Assembly (NCBI RefSeq): GCF_000210295.1
Contig: NC_026736.1
Span: 124,001-188,000 of the forward strand
Origin: Trypanosoma brucei gambiense DAL972
Taxonomy: Eukaryota; Euglenozoa; Kinetoplastea; Trypanosomatida; Trypanosomatidae
Direction: 5' to 3'
Length of the DNA stretch: 64,000 bases
Shown: one piece after another, positions 9,929-19,441 of the stretch
How positions within the stretch are numbered: the stretch's first letter is position 1
How the letters are laid out: each line of letters begins with the position of its first letter
Translations under genes and position numbers: made by a program
Notes under the pieces: model-generated
What the model was told of the DNA's origin: nothing
The model's database searches: none
What the model saw: the letters and a program-made list of their open reading frames with translations, nothing else

Positions 9929-10663
9929 ATGTTAGGGTTGACAATCAGTCGGTTTGATGAACTCCAGTCTGCGGTTTCGAACGGTGATGTTGTGGCTGTT
10001 GGAAGGTTGCTAACGTCGTACAATGTAAATATGGCGGATAACGAGAGGCGGATGACGTTACTAATGTGGGCGGTGTGCTTTCAACAACACGAGGTAGCAG
10101 AGATGTTAATTCGGCTTGGTGCGTCACTTTATCCTCGAGATATGTTCTCCTATAATGTTATTCATCACGCAGCGTGGCAAGGGGATGTAAGGATGATGAA
10201 GATTTTACTTTGTTCTATGAGCACTTCTTCTTCAAGTGAGGATGAAACTTCCGAATCCACATCATCGCGAACTGACACCTTTCGCTTTAGACCAGGGGTA
10301 CGATCGTTGGTTGACCTACCGCATCCTTACAACGGAAGAACACCGCTAATGTTTGCTGCCCTTAAGGGGAACGTAGAGATGGTAAATTTTCTTATTACGC
10401 AAGCTGGTGCCGCCATTGGTGCAAAAGACCTTGAAGGGAATTCGGTCATGGATATAGCTGCTCGCATTGGACAAAAGGCTGTTGTGACTCTACTACTTTC
10501 GAAGTGCAATGACGACGAGGATATGTGTTTCAACAAGGCTAGACGAAGTGCTGAGGATAACTGTGAAAATGCGTCGACTTTACAACAGTTGAATGAGTTT
10601 AATGACCTTAAAACCACCCTATGCCAGGATTGGCTTCCTCAATCGTTGGTTTCTTTATCATGA
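9929..10663 (+). CDS. Ankyrin-repeat protein
   Basis: 244 residues from the ATG at 9929. Ankyrin repeats fill much of the chain. Around residues 8-35 is DELQSAVSNGDVVAVGRLL, and at 41-67 a repeat containing TLLMWAVCFQQHEVAEMLIR. A third repeat at 73-95 contains VIHHAAWQGDVRMMKILL. After a Ser/Thr/Glu-rich insertion (about 97-115) comes a canonical unit, GRTPLMFAALKGNVEMVNFL, and a final one with SVMDIAARIGQKAVVTLLL. Ankyrin stacks mediate protein-protein contacts; nothing indicates a catalytic role or location. There is no signal peptide or membrane segment. The acidic serine-rich insertion between repeats 3 and 4 is unusual and may be phosphorylated. The binding partner cannot be inferred. 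Confidence 0.87.
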   Translation: MLGLTISRFDELQSAVSNGDVVAVGRLLTSYNVNMADNERRMTLLMWAVCFQQHEVAEMLIRLGASLYPRDMFSYNVIHHAAWQGDVRMMKILLCSMSTSSSSEDETSESTSSRTDTFRFRPGVRSLVDLPHPYNGRTPLMFAALKGNVEMVNFLITQAGAAIGAKDLEGNSVMDIAARIGQKAVVTLLLSKCNDDEDMCFNKARRSAEDNCENASTLQQLNEFNDLKTTLCQDWLPQSLVSLS

Positions 10664-10891
10664 TACCTATATACATAAAATTTTGTTTTTATGTGTCGAA
10701 GGGAAGTTAGCGGAATACAAATACAGTGTTAGAGTCCTCATGGTGATAGATCCCTGTTGCTGTGCGTTTCCTGATTGTTGCCGAAACTGTATGTACATAT
10801 TTTTTTTTTTTGAAAAAAGCAAGTCTTTACAGTGCTTTTCTCCTTCCCGATGCTTGGTGTTTTCAGTATGTACGGGTATTTAAAGTTGTAG

Positions 10892-11809
10892 ATGAGCGAT
10901 GATGGAGAGGAAAATAATAGGGGTAAGCGTGAAAACATTAGTTTTCCACATGCCCAATCAAATGTGGTTTCTAAGTTGGATGGCAACACCCTGCTCAACG
11001 ATTCCTTGGTTCAGCAGAGTTGTTGGCCCACTGAGAGTAAGGAGGATGTGAAAACTGAGTACGATAGTTTTGTGGATGCCCCCGTGATTCCTCCGACAGA
11101 AAAGTTTGACGATAACTATTCCCAACCGGTTAGTACAGTAAACCCGCGTGATGATAGTATAAAGTGTGAAATGGATGTGTTGCCTGCGTCTTCCCTCACC
11201 TCTGTTTGTAACAGGAAGGTGATACACTGTGAAAAAGTCGATAACGATCGAGTGAAAATAGTGCGAGACTGGCTTTTAATGCCAGTTTTATCCCAAGATT
11301 CCGACTTCGAAGGCGATGGTGACGATTTTATTGATACTCTTTTACATATTGCCGAGGACAAGATGTACCTTTATGGCTTCTACGAACGTTTGGGGCAAAC
11401 CGAGTTAGTAACGACTAGGCGGATAAATAATAGAAAACGTTCTAGGGGATCCAACGGCATTTCTCACGCTACGGGGAACCAAGGCGGTCAAGCACCCGTC
11501 ATGGCAACATCACCCCCGCAAGTTTTGCCTTTCTCTTTCGTCAATTGGTTGCCAAACAGTGGCAAAGGGCGTTGTGATCCCGAAAGAGTGCATCAACAAA
11601 CCATCTCATCGGACGCTATTTTGTGTTCTGGGGAGAAGTACACGCTCTGTAGATACGCGCTAAGCAGTGGGAAATTGCGAAAGGAATGTGCTGATCCTTA
11701 TCAGTTTCTTACTGCGAAGTTGCAAGAGATACGACATTGCATGGAAGAGGAGTTGATGGGCGATGCTAAAAATTCCAATGAGAAGAAAACAGGGGTCACC
11801 GACTATTGA
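10892..11809 (+). CDS. Hypothetical protein
   Basis: 305 residues from the ATG at 10892, with a polypyrimidine tract and AG at 10865-10866 just upstream. I do not recognise a domain. The N-terminal ~110 residues are hydrophilic and acidic. A more ordered segment spans about residues 113-175, with DRVKIVRDWLLMPVL and a helical stretch around DTLLHIAEDKMYLYGFYERL. A basic patch (NNRKRSRGS) follows and could act as a nuclear signal. The C-terminus has a short helical part (FLTAKLQEIRHCMEEEL). There is no membrane segment or signal peptide. Intact frame and clear splice signals support a real gene; function unknown. Confidence 0.75.
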   Translation: MSDDGEENNRGKRENISFPHAQSNVVSKLDGNTLLNDSLVQQSCWPTESKEDVKTEYDSFVDAPVIPPTEKFDDNYSQPVSTVNPRDDSIKCEMDVLPASSLTSVCNRKVIHCEKVDNDRVKIVRDWLLMPVLSQDSDFEGDGDDFIDTLLHIAEDKMYLYGFYERLGQTELVTTRRINNRKRSRGSNGISHATGNQGGQAPVMATSPPQVLPFSFVNWLPNSGKGRCDPERVHQQTISSDAILCSGEKYTLCRYALSSGKLRKECADPYQFLTAKLQEIRHCMEEELMGDAKNSNEKKTGVTDY

Positions 11810-11998
11810 GGGACGCTACCAGCCTTTGGTGAGTAAAATCCGTATTAATGCAACTTTCATCACCCTGCAATATTATTTCATTAGGTTTATCATCAATGTG
11901 TGAGTTATGCCATTACCACTTCCATTCTTGTCTTTGGACCGGTTCTGTTTTGCTGGAGGGGGCTCTCGCTTGAGTTACAGACGGGAGGACACTGAACT

Positions 11999-13069
11999 AT
12001 GAAAACTTTACACCTGTTGCTTGGACTCATGCATTGCGACGCTCCGCTTAATCACCGCGTAAAAGGCCTCACTATACTCAAAAGAATGCTTAGTAATGTT
12101 GTCAACTACCCCACGGAGTGCAAGTACAGGAGTATCAATATCACATCTTCGACGTGGATAAATTCTATTACTCCAGCATTTCATGTATTTCAGTTGATTG
12201 AATGGCTTTTGGGGTTGGGATTTGAGCAGTCCGTCGGCGACTCTTTCCTCATTTTTAAAGGATCTTCCCTTGATTGTATGGCTAACGCATGCCGTGATGT
12301 TTCACTATTGCTTTATGCTTGTGAGGTCGATGCACCGAGCAACACTAGTGGGAGTAAACGGTGTGTGGATGATTTAGTGCCACTTCTTCGGGTTGTGTCC
12401 GGTCACAATGATCAGTGCGGATCAAATACCGTTGACACGTCCCAAGCGATTTATACTGCTCTTCAACCAAGCGTCTCTGACGAAACATGGAAAGTGTTGA
12501 AGAACCGCTTACGTTTGATCGTCTTGGAGTGCGAGTGTGAGCGCCAGAATCAACCTCGTCTCAAAGAAAAACTTTGCCCACCAACCCTGGCAGCGCGTAA
12601 CTTGGAGGCATGGACCTCATTGTGCGAGTTAGTGCGCTTCATCAACCTTCGGCATCTGGAAGAAGGCTTAGCTGCGGTGAACATGGAGAGGTTTGAGAGC
12701 CGTGGGGTGCGTAAGGTGGATACCCGAGGCGGAGAAAAGGGTAATATAAACAATCTAAGTAATCTTGTTGCGGCGAGGCAAAAAGACAAGTTGAGTCTCC
12801 AGAACAGCGGACGTGCAAGTATCGACCAGGAAGTGCAAGCCGTAGGCACTCGGTTAATAGTAGACATAGCTTCCTGTATAGAGCAAATATCTGTCCTTGA
12901 GGGAGATCAGGGGTTAGTGCGGAAGGATCGGCTTGAAGCCAAGAGACTCCTCGAAAAATTCGGTGAAGATGGCGATGTGAGGTATTTACACTTGCTGAGG
13001 GAAGAGTGGTCGCAACGGCTTGAAGAAAAGAAAAAAATTCAAGGGAATAGCTTTGTTTATTTTAAGTGA
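11999..13069 (+). CDS. PUB-domain protein
   Basis: 356 residues from the ATG at 11999; an AG at about 11980 precedes it. Residues ~22-100 fit the PUB (PNGase/UBA- or UBX-containing protein) domain. The helix with ILKRMLSNVVNYP is followed by the family's KYRSIN signature, then a helix and LIEWLLGLGFE, matching the usual LLxxxGF, and a short strand DSFLIF. PUB domains bind the C-terminal tail of the p97/VCP AAA-ATPase, so a role in p97-dependent protein quality control is plausible. No transglutaminase, UBA, UBX or thioredoxin domain is visible in the remaining chain, which is helical and ends with a charged segment (EEWSQRLEEKKKIQ). The PUB assignment rests on the motif pattern I see, not on a search. 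Confidence 0.75.
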   Translation: MKTLHLLLGLMHCDAPLNHRVKGLTILKRMLSNVVNYPTECKYRSINITSSTWINSITPAFHVFQLIEWLLGLGFEQSVGDSFLIFKGSSLDCMANACRDVSLLLYACEVDAPSNTSGSKRCVDDLVPLLRVVSGHNDQCGSNTVDTSQAIYTALQPSVSDETWKVLKNRLRLIVLECECERQNQPRLKEKLCPPTLAARNLEAWTSLCELVRFINLRHLEEGLAAVNMERFESRGVRKVDTRGGEKGNINNLSNLVAARQKDKLSLQNSGRASIDQEVQAVGTRLIVDIASCIEQISVLEGDQGLVRKDRLEAKRLLEKFGEDGDVRYLHLLREEWSQRLEEKKKIQGNSFVYFK

Positions 13070-13438
13070 CCCCCGCCTTGCCACACTTATTCACTTAATT
13101 CTGTTGTAAACACTGCAGATGTTTTTAAAAAAGTTGTATTTCATTTTCTTGCATCATTGTTTGTTTGCTGATGCTTTACCACGTTTTTTTTTACTGGATA
13201 TCTTCTTTACTTTTGTTTTTGTTCTTTTTAACCTGTGGGGTGCTGTTAGGAACGCCAGAGTACTTGCCAGGAGGCGAAAGGCAGGTTGTTTCTACCATAA
13301 GAAAAGAGGGGGATTAGGATTCTAGCGGAGCATCCGCTGTTGTGGAGTGAACTAAAGTCGTAACTTTGTTGCGGCATTATCGCGGGAAGGAGGGAACATC
13401 GAATTTGAAGGAGAATCGGTGGGCAAAAAAGAGGAAGT
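13070..13438 (+). other. Intergenic spacer with trans-splice acceptor
   Basis: A long T-rich polypyrimidine tract at about 13186-13232 with AG at 13248-13249 is the probable acceptor for gamma-tubulin mRNA. A small ORF at 13119-13325 is T-rich and looks like UTR. No gene seen. Confidence 0.6.
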
Positions 13439-14782
13439 ATGCCACGGGAAATCATCACACTGCAGGTTGGTCAGTGCGGCAACCAAGTTGGATCTGAATT
13501 TTGGAGGCAACTTTGCGCAGAGCATGGTATCCGTCACGATGGTGTAGTAGAATCGTTTGCTAGTGGCGGGGATGACCGCAAAGATGTTTTTTTCTACCAG
13601 GCTGACGACGACCACTACATTCCCCGGGCGTTGTTAGTTGATTTGGAGCCGCGAGTCATCAACGCTATTCAACGTGGCAGCATGCAAAGGCTTTTTAACC
13701 CTGAAAATGTGTACATTCATTCCGAAGGTGGTGGAGCAGGCAACAACTGGGCACACGGCTACGAGATGGGGGACACAGTCCAGGAAACGCTGTTTGATAT
13801 GATAGAGCGAGAGGCGGAGAACAGCGACAGTCTGGAGGGGTTCGTGCTTACGCACAGTATCGCTGGAGGAACGGGAAGTGGGATGGGGAGCTACCTTCTC
13901 GAGAATCTGAATGATCGCTTTCCAAAGAAACTTATTCAAACTTATAGCGTCTTCCCCAATCAGTCCCGTGGTGGTGACAGTGACGTCATTGTGCAACCCT
14001 ATAACAGTCTCTTGGCTATTAAGCGCTTGACGCTGCACGCAGATTGCGTTGTTGTACTTGACAACACGGCGTTGAACCGCATTGCCACAGACAACCTTCA
14101 CATATCTTCACCAACTGTCGAACAAATGAATGGTCTTGTGAGCACCGTCATGGCAGCCTCAACAGCGACGCTGCGTTATCCGGGGTACATGAATAACGAC
14201 CTCATGAGCATGCTCGCGTCGTTGATCCCTACGCCACGATGTCATTTTGTCTGTACAGGTTACACACCCACGACACTTGATACATCAAATATACAGTCTT
14301 CTGTGCAGAAAACTTCAGTTCACGATGTGATGCGGCGGCTTCTGATGCCAAAAAACATGATGGTTTCAACGTCCATGAAGAGTGGTTGTTATATTTCCTT
14401 GCTGAACCTTATTCAAGGTGATGTGGACCCCGCACAGGTGCATCGGTCACTTGAACGTATTCGGGAGCGCTCACCGAACTTTATCCCGTGGGGCCCTGCA
14501 TCCATTCAAGTTATATTGTCCAAGAAATCACCGTATTTGGACACAAGGCACCGTGTAAGTGGGCTCGTAATGGCCAACCACACAAGCATCAGCTCCCTCT
14601 TTCAGCGAACACTCAAACAGTTTGACCTACTTTTCAACCGTGGTGTTTTCCTTGAGCAATATAAAAGATATGGCCCCATTAAGGACAACTTGGATGAGTT
14701 CAAACATTCTAGGGATGTGGTGGAGAGCTTAGTTTCTGAGTACAAGGCATGTGAGAGCTCCGATTATATACGAAACTTTTGA
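13439..14782 (+). CDS. TUBG: Gamma-tubulin
   Basis: 447 residues, normal length for gamma-tubulin. It starts with [18 protein letters not shown], the conserved beta1 strand and nucleotide-binding turn of tubulins. The tubulin signature GGTGSGMG is at residues 143-150, and [16 protein letters not shown] in the middle is characteristic of the gamma class. The [13 protein letters not shown] segment at ~96-108 is intact. Gamma-tubulin forms the ring complex that nucleates microtubules at the basal body and spindle poles. In trypanosomes it is needed for the central pair of the flagellar axoneme, which fits the cilium-related genes nearby, although gene order in these genomes is not functional. 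Full length, no defects visible. Confidence 0.97.
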   Translation: MPREIITLQVGQCGNQVGSEFWRQLCAEHGIRHDGVVESFASGGDDRKDVFFYQADDDHYIPRALLVDLEPRVINAIQRGSMQRLFNPENVYIHSEGGGAGNNWAHGYEMGDTVQETLFDMIEREAENSDSLEGFVLTHSIAGGTGSGMGSYLLENLNDRFPKKLIQTYSVFPNQSRGGDSDVIVQPYNSLLAIKRLTLHADCVVVLDNTALNRIATDNLHISSPTVEQMNGLVSTVMAASTATLRYPGYMNNDLMSMLASLIPTPRCHFVCTGYTPTTLDTSNIQSSVQKTSVHDVMRRLLMPKNMMVSTSMKSGCYISLLNLIQGDVDPAQVHRSLERIRERSPNFIPWGPASIQVILSKKSPYLDTRHRVSGLVMANHTSISSLFQRTLKQFDLLFNRGVFLEQYKRYGPIKDNLDEFKHSRDVVESLVSEYKACESSDYIRNF

Positions 14783-14927
14783 TGGGAGGTAGAGAAACAC
14801 AACACGTGGGACCTCAGGGAAATTTTATGTCTGTGTCAAATTTTCCTATGCATGAACACATAGAATAACCACTAACTTAAGGATTACCGTCGTTTTGTTG
14901 GGAAAAGGACCTTGTATAATCCTCAGT

Positions 14928-14950
14928 TCTATTGTCCTTTTTCCCCCTAG
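14928..14950 (+). promoter_or_regulatory. Putative trans-splice acceptor of the EF-hand gene
   Basis: A pyrimidine-rich run ends in CCCCCTAG, with AG at 14949-14950, 94 bases before the ATG at 15044. A second pyrimidine-rich segment with AG at 15371-15372 sits just before the in-frame ATG at 15386, so two alternative mRNAs with different start codons are possible. Confidence 0.5.
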
Positions 14951-15043
14951 TGAGCTGTGTATCCCCCGGGTGTAGCGACTTTGAGGGTAGGCGCAGAGCA
15001 GCGCGGTGGAGGGGAACGTGAGTGACATTTCTCTCTTTGTAAG

Positions 15044-18000
15044 ATGTTACTTCCACTTAGCTTGCTACAGAGCCACAGCCACGCCACCCGCAACTGTACA
15101 TACGAAAGGCAGAATGTGGAGGGTGTTGTGGACACGAACCTCCTGCGTGACGTTGGTGGTTGTGTGGTGAATGGTGTGGCGTTTTGTGAAGCACCTAATT
15201 CTGTGCAACTTCCTGCCCTCTTTTTCCCTCGACTGTGTGCAAAGGGGAGTAATAGAATGAGGCGTAAGTTAAAGTTGCGGATCATCTCCACCTTCGAATT
15301 TGGTTTCTGTCGCCCATCTTTGCGCTATCTTTCTTGTGTTTGGAACATTATTGCTGTAGTATTTCCCCGCAGGTTGTATGTCTTGATGATTCACCGAGAG
15401 TTAGCAGATTCTATTGCACAACTAGAAAGGGATCTACGCATAGCCGATGTTAACGGATCTGGTTTCGTGTCAAATGCCGGTTTTGAGAAGGCACTGTTGC
15501 TTAACGGTGGTTCGATAGGACATATTGAGGCTCTAATAAAACAGTACGGGTCCGAGGAACACGGCGAAGTTCACTATGCGCGATTTCTCAAAAATATGAA
15601 ATGCCTTGCCAGTGGCTCTGCAGGGCCTTCGTCAACTACTTGTGGTGGGGGTGATATGCCCAACTCTGTTGCTAGTCAGCAGTGTCAGGAAACAGGGCTG
15701 GCATCGCCATGTGCGGGGCAAGCGGTGCCTCCACTAAAGCGCTGCCCAACTCCGCAGCGATGCCCAATGGATATGGTTTGTTGTCGTGAGAGGATTCGTG
15801 ATAGATGCGATAAAAATATCCTTACTAGTACCCCCAGTGGTCAAAATGTTTGCATAGAAACTCATAAAGGTGCTGTGTGCACATATGAACTTTGCCCGAA
15901 TTGTGCGCATCCCCTTCCAGTCGAGATGCGCGAGATAGTGGCGGATAGAAAATGCTGCGTTGCGAAGCCAACGATTACGGACACCCCCAACACTTTCACG
16001 ACGAGCACGTGGTCATGTTCTGTTATGGAAGGGAAAGGGGACAAAGCGAAACCGATGTCATTTTTTTCCACCACTACAGCTGGCTGCACAGATGCTGTGG
16101 TTGTGGAACCGGTGCAAAACAATAGAGCCTCACTAAATCAGGGCGAACGTCAGAAGTCGTTGGTAGAATACGGGAAGACATCATGTGCTGTGGGTGCTGT
16201 GGAGGTTGTGGTTTCTCCTGATGCATGGTCAGCTGGATCGGACAGACTTATCCCCCTCCGCGAAGTGTTTCTCGTTATCAGTCACGAGTATTGTGGTGAA
16301 GTTACACTTCAAAGTGTGTGGGAAGCATTTAAGTGCCGCGGAATCGACGTCCCATTTGTAGAGTTAGAAATACTCGCGGATTCACTGGGCTTACGTGCTT
16401 CGCGTACTGAGGTCGAGTGTTGCACCTCAGGCACATGCGTTAGCGGTGCTAGAACACTTGGTGTTGTAGATTTCTGTCTTCTGGTTGCGCGGATGCGCTC
16501 TACCCTGATCGAGCGTATTCGCCGGTCCTCCCTGTGGGGATCGGTGAGAACAAAGCTGCTATCGAATCAAATCCCTCGGATAGGAGTGGCGAATGCCAGC
16601 GTTGCGGCGCAAAAACAAATAGGGAACGATGACCGTGACCCCAATACTGCTGGAAGGACAGACGGAATGCATATGGAGCAGCCGGTGGCACTCGATGCTC
16701 GTTCCTCTTCATTACCTGAGCCATCCCGTTCGTCGCCGGCGAGTGAGGCACCAGGGGACTGCAAGCAAGATGGGTTTCCGCCCGCGTGCTTGTCGACAAT
16801 GGCGGTTGAAAGCAAAGCGACTTTTGAGAGGACCCTGGGTGGATCCCAAAAGGCGAAAGACGGCTGTGGCACTTCAGTGGCTGTGGCATCATCGGTAGCA
16901 GAGGGTGTCGAACCGACGGCGTGTGCCAATGGTGAATCCATCGCAACGCAAGGGTGCTGGCCGTCGTCTTCCAACTTGAAATTTGCGCCACCGCGCCCCG
17001 AGAGCAACGGATACGTCTACACGAATGTTCAACAGATGCACCTGCAGCCAACAGAAGGCCATTTCATGACACCTGTCAAACAAACAAGCGGCTCGTATAG
17101 TTTATATTGTTGCCACAGCCGCTGTGGCTGCCCAAATCTAGCCTGCCATAATCTTCCGCAATCCGAATTGGATTTGGTGGCGAGGGGAAATCAATCCAAG
17201 GAGTGTACGGACATTTTGGGGAATCTGGTCGCCGGTGGCCGGGAGCTCTACAACCGGTGTGGGAGCCAGCCCACGGTAGGAATTCGTAAGTACACGTCAC
17301 CCGACGGCAATGGGCAATGCGATGGCGCAGCTTTAGGATGTTTGGGCAGCGAAGGCACCCCATATACGTCATGTAGGTCGGTGCCAGAGGCAGCACCAAT
17401 GCAGCTGTATGTGCCAACAAACCCCTTAGGGCCTCCCTGTGAGTGTGACGACCATGAAGGGCAGCAAGGCGCCGCTGGACCGAGGGGGGACCCCGAAGTA
17501 GCAGCCTCAGCATGCGCTGCTGAAGAAGGTACCAAAATAACGAGCCATTCGGCTGTGTGCCCAACACCGGATCATTGTGTTCACCACACAGGCGGAGAAA
17601 ATGACGAGGTTGCAAGTGTGGCTGCTCCCCCAGCCGTTGTTCCTCCGGTGGTAGCCCCTACTGTTGAAACTAGGGTAGGGCCGTCCACCTCGTCACAACC
17701 TAACGGTAACCGGAAGGAGCAAAGAGAGCTTGTGTCCGCTACCTCCGGTACTCGGACTTGTCCAGTATCTCGCGATGAAAGTGTGGGGCAGAAGAGTGCG
17801 AAGGGGCCTAGGTCAGCATCGGTGGACAAAAAAATTTCACCCTATTCGTACCTTTACAAGGCCTGCTCTGACTCGGGGACCAGGGGTAGGTCCTGTGCAG
17901 CATGCGATGCGCGGCATGTTCCGGGTCCGTCGACGCAGTCATCCGCTCCTAAGGGTCTTCGAGAGCGGAAAAGGGCGACGTCAATTGGCCCGGTGCAACA

Positions 18001-18853
18001 ACCCGTTACACAGCCAAAGTTGTTCAAGGAGGGAGACCAGCGGGTTGGCAAAGCGTCGCCCGAACCGATATCGAAAGATGCCTTACCAAAGCTCCGGGGG
18101 AGGTATCCTAACCTGCTTTCGCATTGCAGCCGCTTAGACCCGACACATAGCGGGTGCGTTTCGCGGGAGCAGCTCAGAGAGGCACTTCACCTGGCCGTTC
18201 CAAGCCTGGCAGCAGAGGAAGTCGAGGCGCTCGTACGTGCAAGTGCGGAGGGAGGAGAATGCGAAGAGAGGTGCAACTATGTTTCGCTCACCAACCGCCT
18301 TCTCGACATGGAGCAAACTGCCCAACAAAATGGGCAGGGCTGCAGTTCAGACAAGCGCTGCGGCGGGATGCAGGGATCGATCGAATCGTCTGCAGTCGTT
18401 GGTGGCGGCACGGACAAATTGACTACAGGAAATGTCGCGAATGGGAGCCGGTCAAGGATACATCGACTGCTACAGAACGAGTTAGTCAATGCTTCTGGTG
18501 GGGACCGGCAGCATCTTCTGAATATATTCTTTGCCCAAGATGATACCCGCACGGGGTACTTGGAGGAAAGTGTCTTCCGCAAATGCCTTGTACAGCTATT
18601 TCAGAGAGGTCGGCGGGAGCTCTCCACATGTTTACTGGATCAATACGTGCGACTCTGCCGTACCCCTTTTGAACGGAAAACCGTCAGAGTTCAAACTGCT
18701 CCAGCGTGTGGGAAGCAAGCGACTCACGAAATAGTCTCGCCTCCGAGTTCTTCTGAAGAGAGGGCTGCTCGACAACGGGTGCGTAGCATTCCCAAACCAC
18801 TCTGGGCTGTTCTTTGTGATTACCGATATATGATTGAAGAGTTGAAAGTATAG
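15044..18853 (+). CDS. Large EF-hand protein with a low-complexity middle
   Basis: 1269 residues from the ATG at 15044. A second in-frame ATG at 15386 would give 1155 residues and starts right before the first EF-hand; it has its own acceptor (AG 15371-15372). The ~114-residue N-terminal extension has no recognisable domain, so the shorter form may be the main product. The first EF-hand loop is DVNGSGFVSNAGF, at 15446-15484. Another EF-hand-like helix pair lies near 16250-16400. Two more degenerate loops are near the C-terminus: DPTHSGCVSREQL (about 18139-18175) and DDTRTGYLEESVF (about 18540-18578). Between them lies a long Ser/Pro/Gly-rich, Cys-containing disordered stretch with a cysteine cluster near 17100-17150. 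Domain layout suggests a calcium-sensing or structural scaffold, possibly cytoskeletal; function not assignable. Confidence 0.8.
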   Translation: MLLPLSLLQSHSHATRNCTYERQNVEGVVDTNLLRDVGGCVVNGVAFCEAPNSVQLPALFFPRLCAKGSNRMRRKLKLRIISTFEFGFCRPSLRYLSCVWNIIAVVFPRRLYVLMIHRELADSIAQLERDLRIADVNGSGFVSNAGFEKALLLNGGSIGHIEALIKQYGSEEHGEVHYARFLKNMKCLASGSAGPSSTTCGGGDMPNSVASQQCQETGLASPCAGQAVPPLKRCPTPQRCPMDMVCCRERIRDRCDKNILTSTPSGQNVCIETHKGAVCTYELCPNCAHPLPVEMREIVADRKCCVAKPTITDTPNTFTTSTWSCSVMEGKGDKAKPMSFFSTTTAGCTDAVVVEPVQNNRASLNQGERQKSLVEYGKTSCAVGAVEVVVSPDAWSAGSDRLIPLREVFLVISHEYCGEVTLQSVWEAFKCRGIDVPFVELEILADSLGLRASRTEVECCTSGTCVSGARTLGVVDFCLLVARMRSTLIERIRRSSLWGSVRTKLLSNQIPRIGVANASVAAQKQIGNDDRDPNTAGRTDGMHMEQPVALDARSSSLPEPSRSSPASEAPGDCKQDGFPPACLSTMAVESKATFERTLGGSQKAKDGCGTSVAVASSVAEGVEPTACANGESIATQGCWPSSSNLKFAPPRPESNGYVYTNVQQMHLQPTEGHFMTPVKQTSGSYSLYCCHSRCGCPNLACHNLPQSELDLVARGNQSKECTDILGNLVAGGRELYNRCGSQPTVGIRKYTSPDGNGQCDGAALGCLGSEGTPYTSCRSVPEAAPMQLYVPTNPLGPPCECDDHEGQQGAAGPRGDPEVAASACAAEEGTKITSHSAVCPTPDHCVHHTGGENDEVASVAAPPAVVPPVVAPTVETRVGPSTSSQPNGNRKEQRELVSATSGTRTCPVSRDESVGQKSAKGPRSASVDKKISPYSYLYKACSDSGTRGRSCAACDARHVPGPSTQSSAPKGLRERKRATSIGPVQQPVTQPKLFKEGDQRVGKASPEPISKDALPKLRGRYPNLLSHCSRLDPTHSGCVSREQLREALHLAVPSLAAEEVEALVRASAEGGECEERCNYVSLTNRLLDMEQTAQQNGQGCSSDKRCGGMQGSIESSAVVGGGTDKLTTGNVANGSRSRIHRLLQNELVNASGGDRQHLLNIFFAQDDTRTGYLEESVFRKCLVQLFQRGRRELSTCLLDQYVRLCRTPFERKTVRVQTAPACGKQATHEIVSPPSSSEERAARQRVRSIPKPLWAVLCDYRYMIEELKV

Positions 18854-19441
18854 AGGTGTTGCGGTCGCCGCTCAAATGACCGGTGAACAAGTGTGGGGTT
18901 TGCCACTTTTTTTTTCTCATTTAGTAAGCTTGCTTTTGTCCGTTATGGCTAAGGTCATTGCCCTGATATCTAACGGGCCGCTGGAATACTCCAAACTTGT
19001 GCCGTTTTCGGCGATGTTTACGATCAATAGTTGGTTTGCACTGAGCGAGACCGCTTTTATAACTGCAATGACAATGACTCTTTCCCGCTTCTACTGCTGA
19101 ACTGTCATTCTTACCGCGTTTGCTCACCGCACCTTCTTTTTCCTCGAATGTAATCCTAGAAAAATACAAAGCGGAGAGCGCTACAACATATTTGCGTAAA
19201 TAGGTGTAAGAAGGAATTAGACACACAACACTCTGCCCCTGCTTGTTTTTTTTATTTTTCCATTTCATATTTATCTTGTGTATTATTTCCTACGCGTTTG
19301 TTAAGGTTGTTTGTGACTCAAATTGTTCGTAAGCCCAGTTGTGCTTTGACAGTTTCCCGCTGGTTGTTCGAGCTGACTTGGATTAGGGGCACCCGCAGCT
19401 TGGAGTGTTCGTGTTTTTTTTGATTTTGTTAGCCTGCTGCT
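18854..19441 (+). other. Intergenic spacer with trans-splice acceptor
   Basis: UTR sequence, no gene. The best acceptor for the dynein mRNA is a T-rich tract at 19412-19430 ending in AG at 19431-19432, which would leave a 5' UTR of only nine bases plus the spliced leader. Confidence 0.55.
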
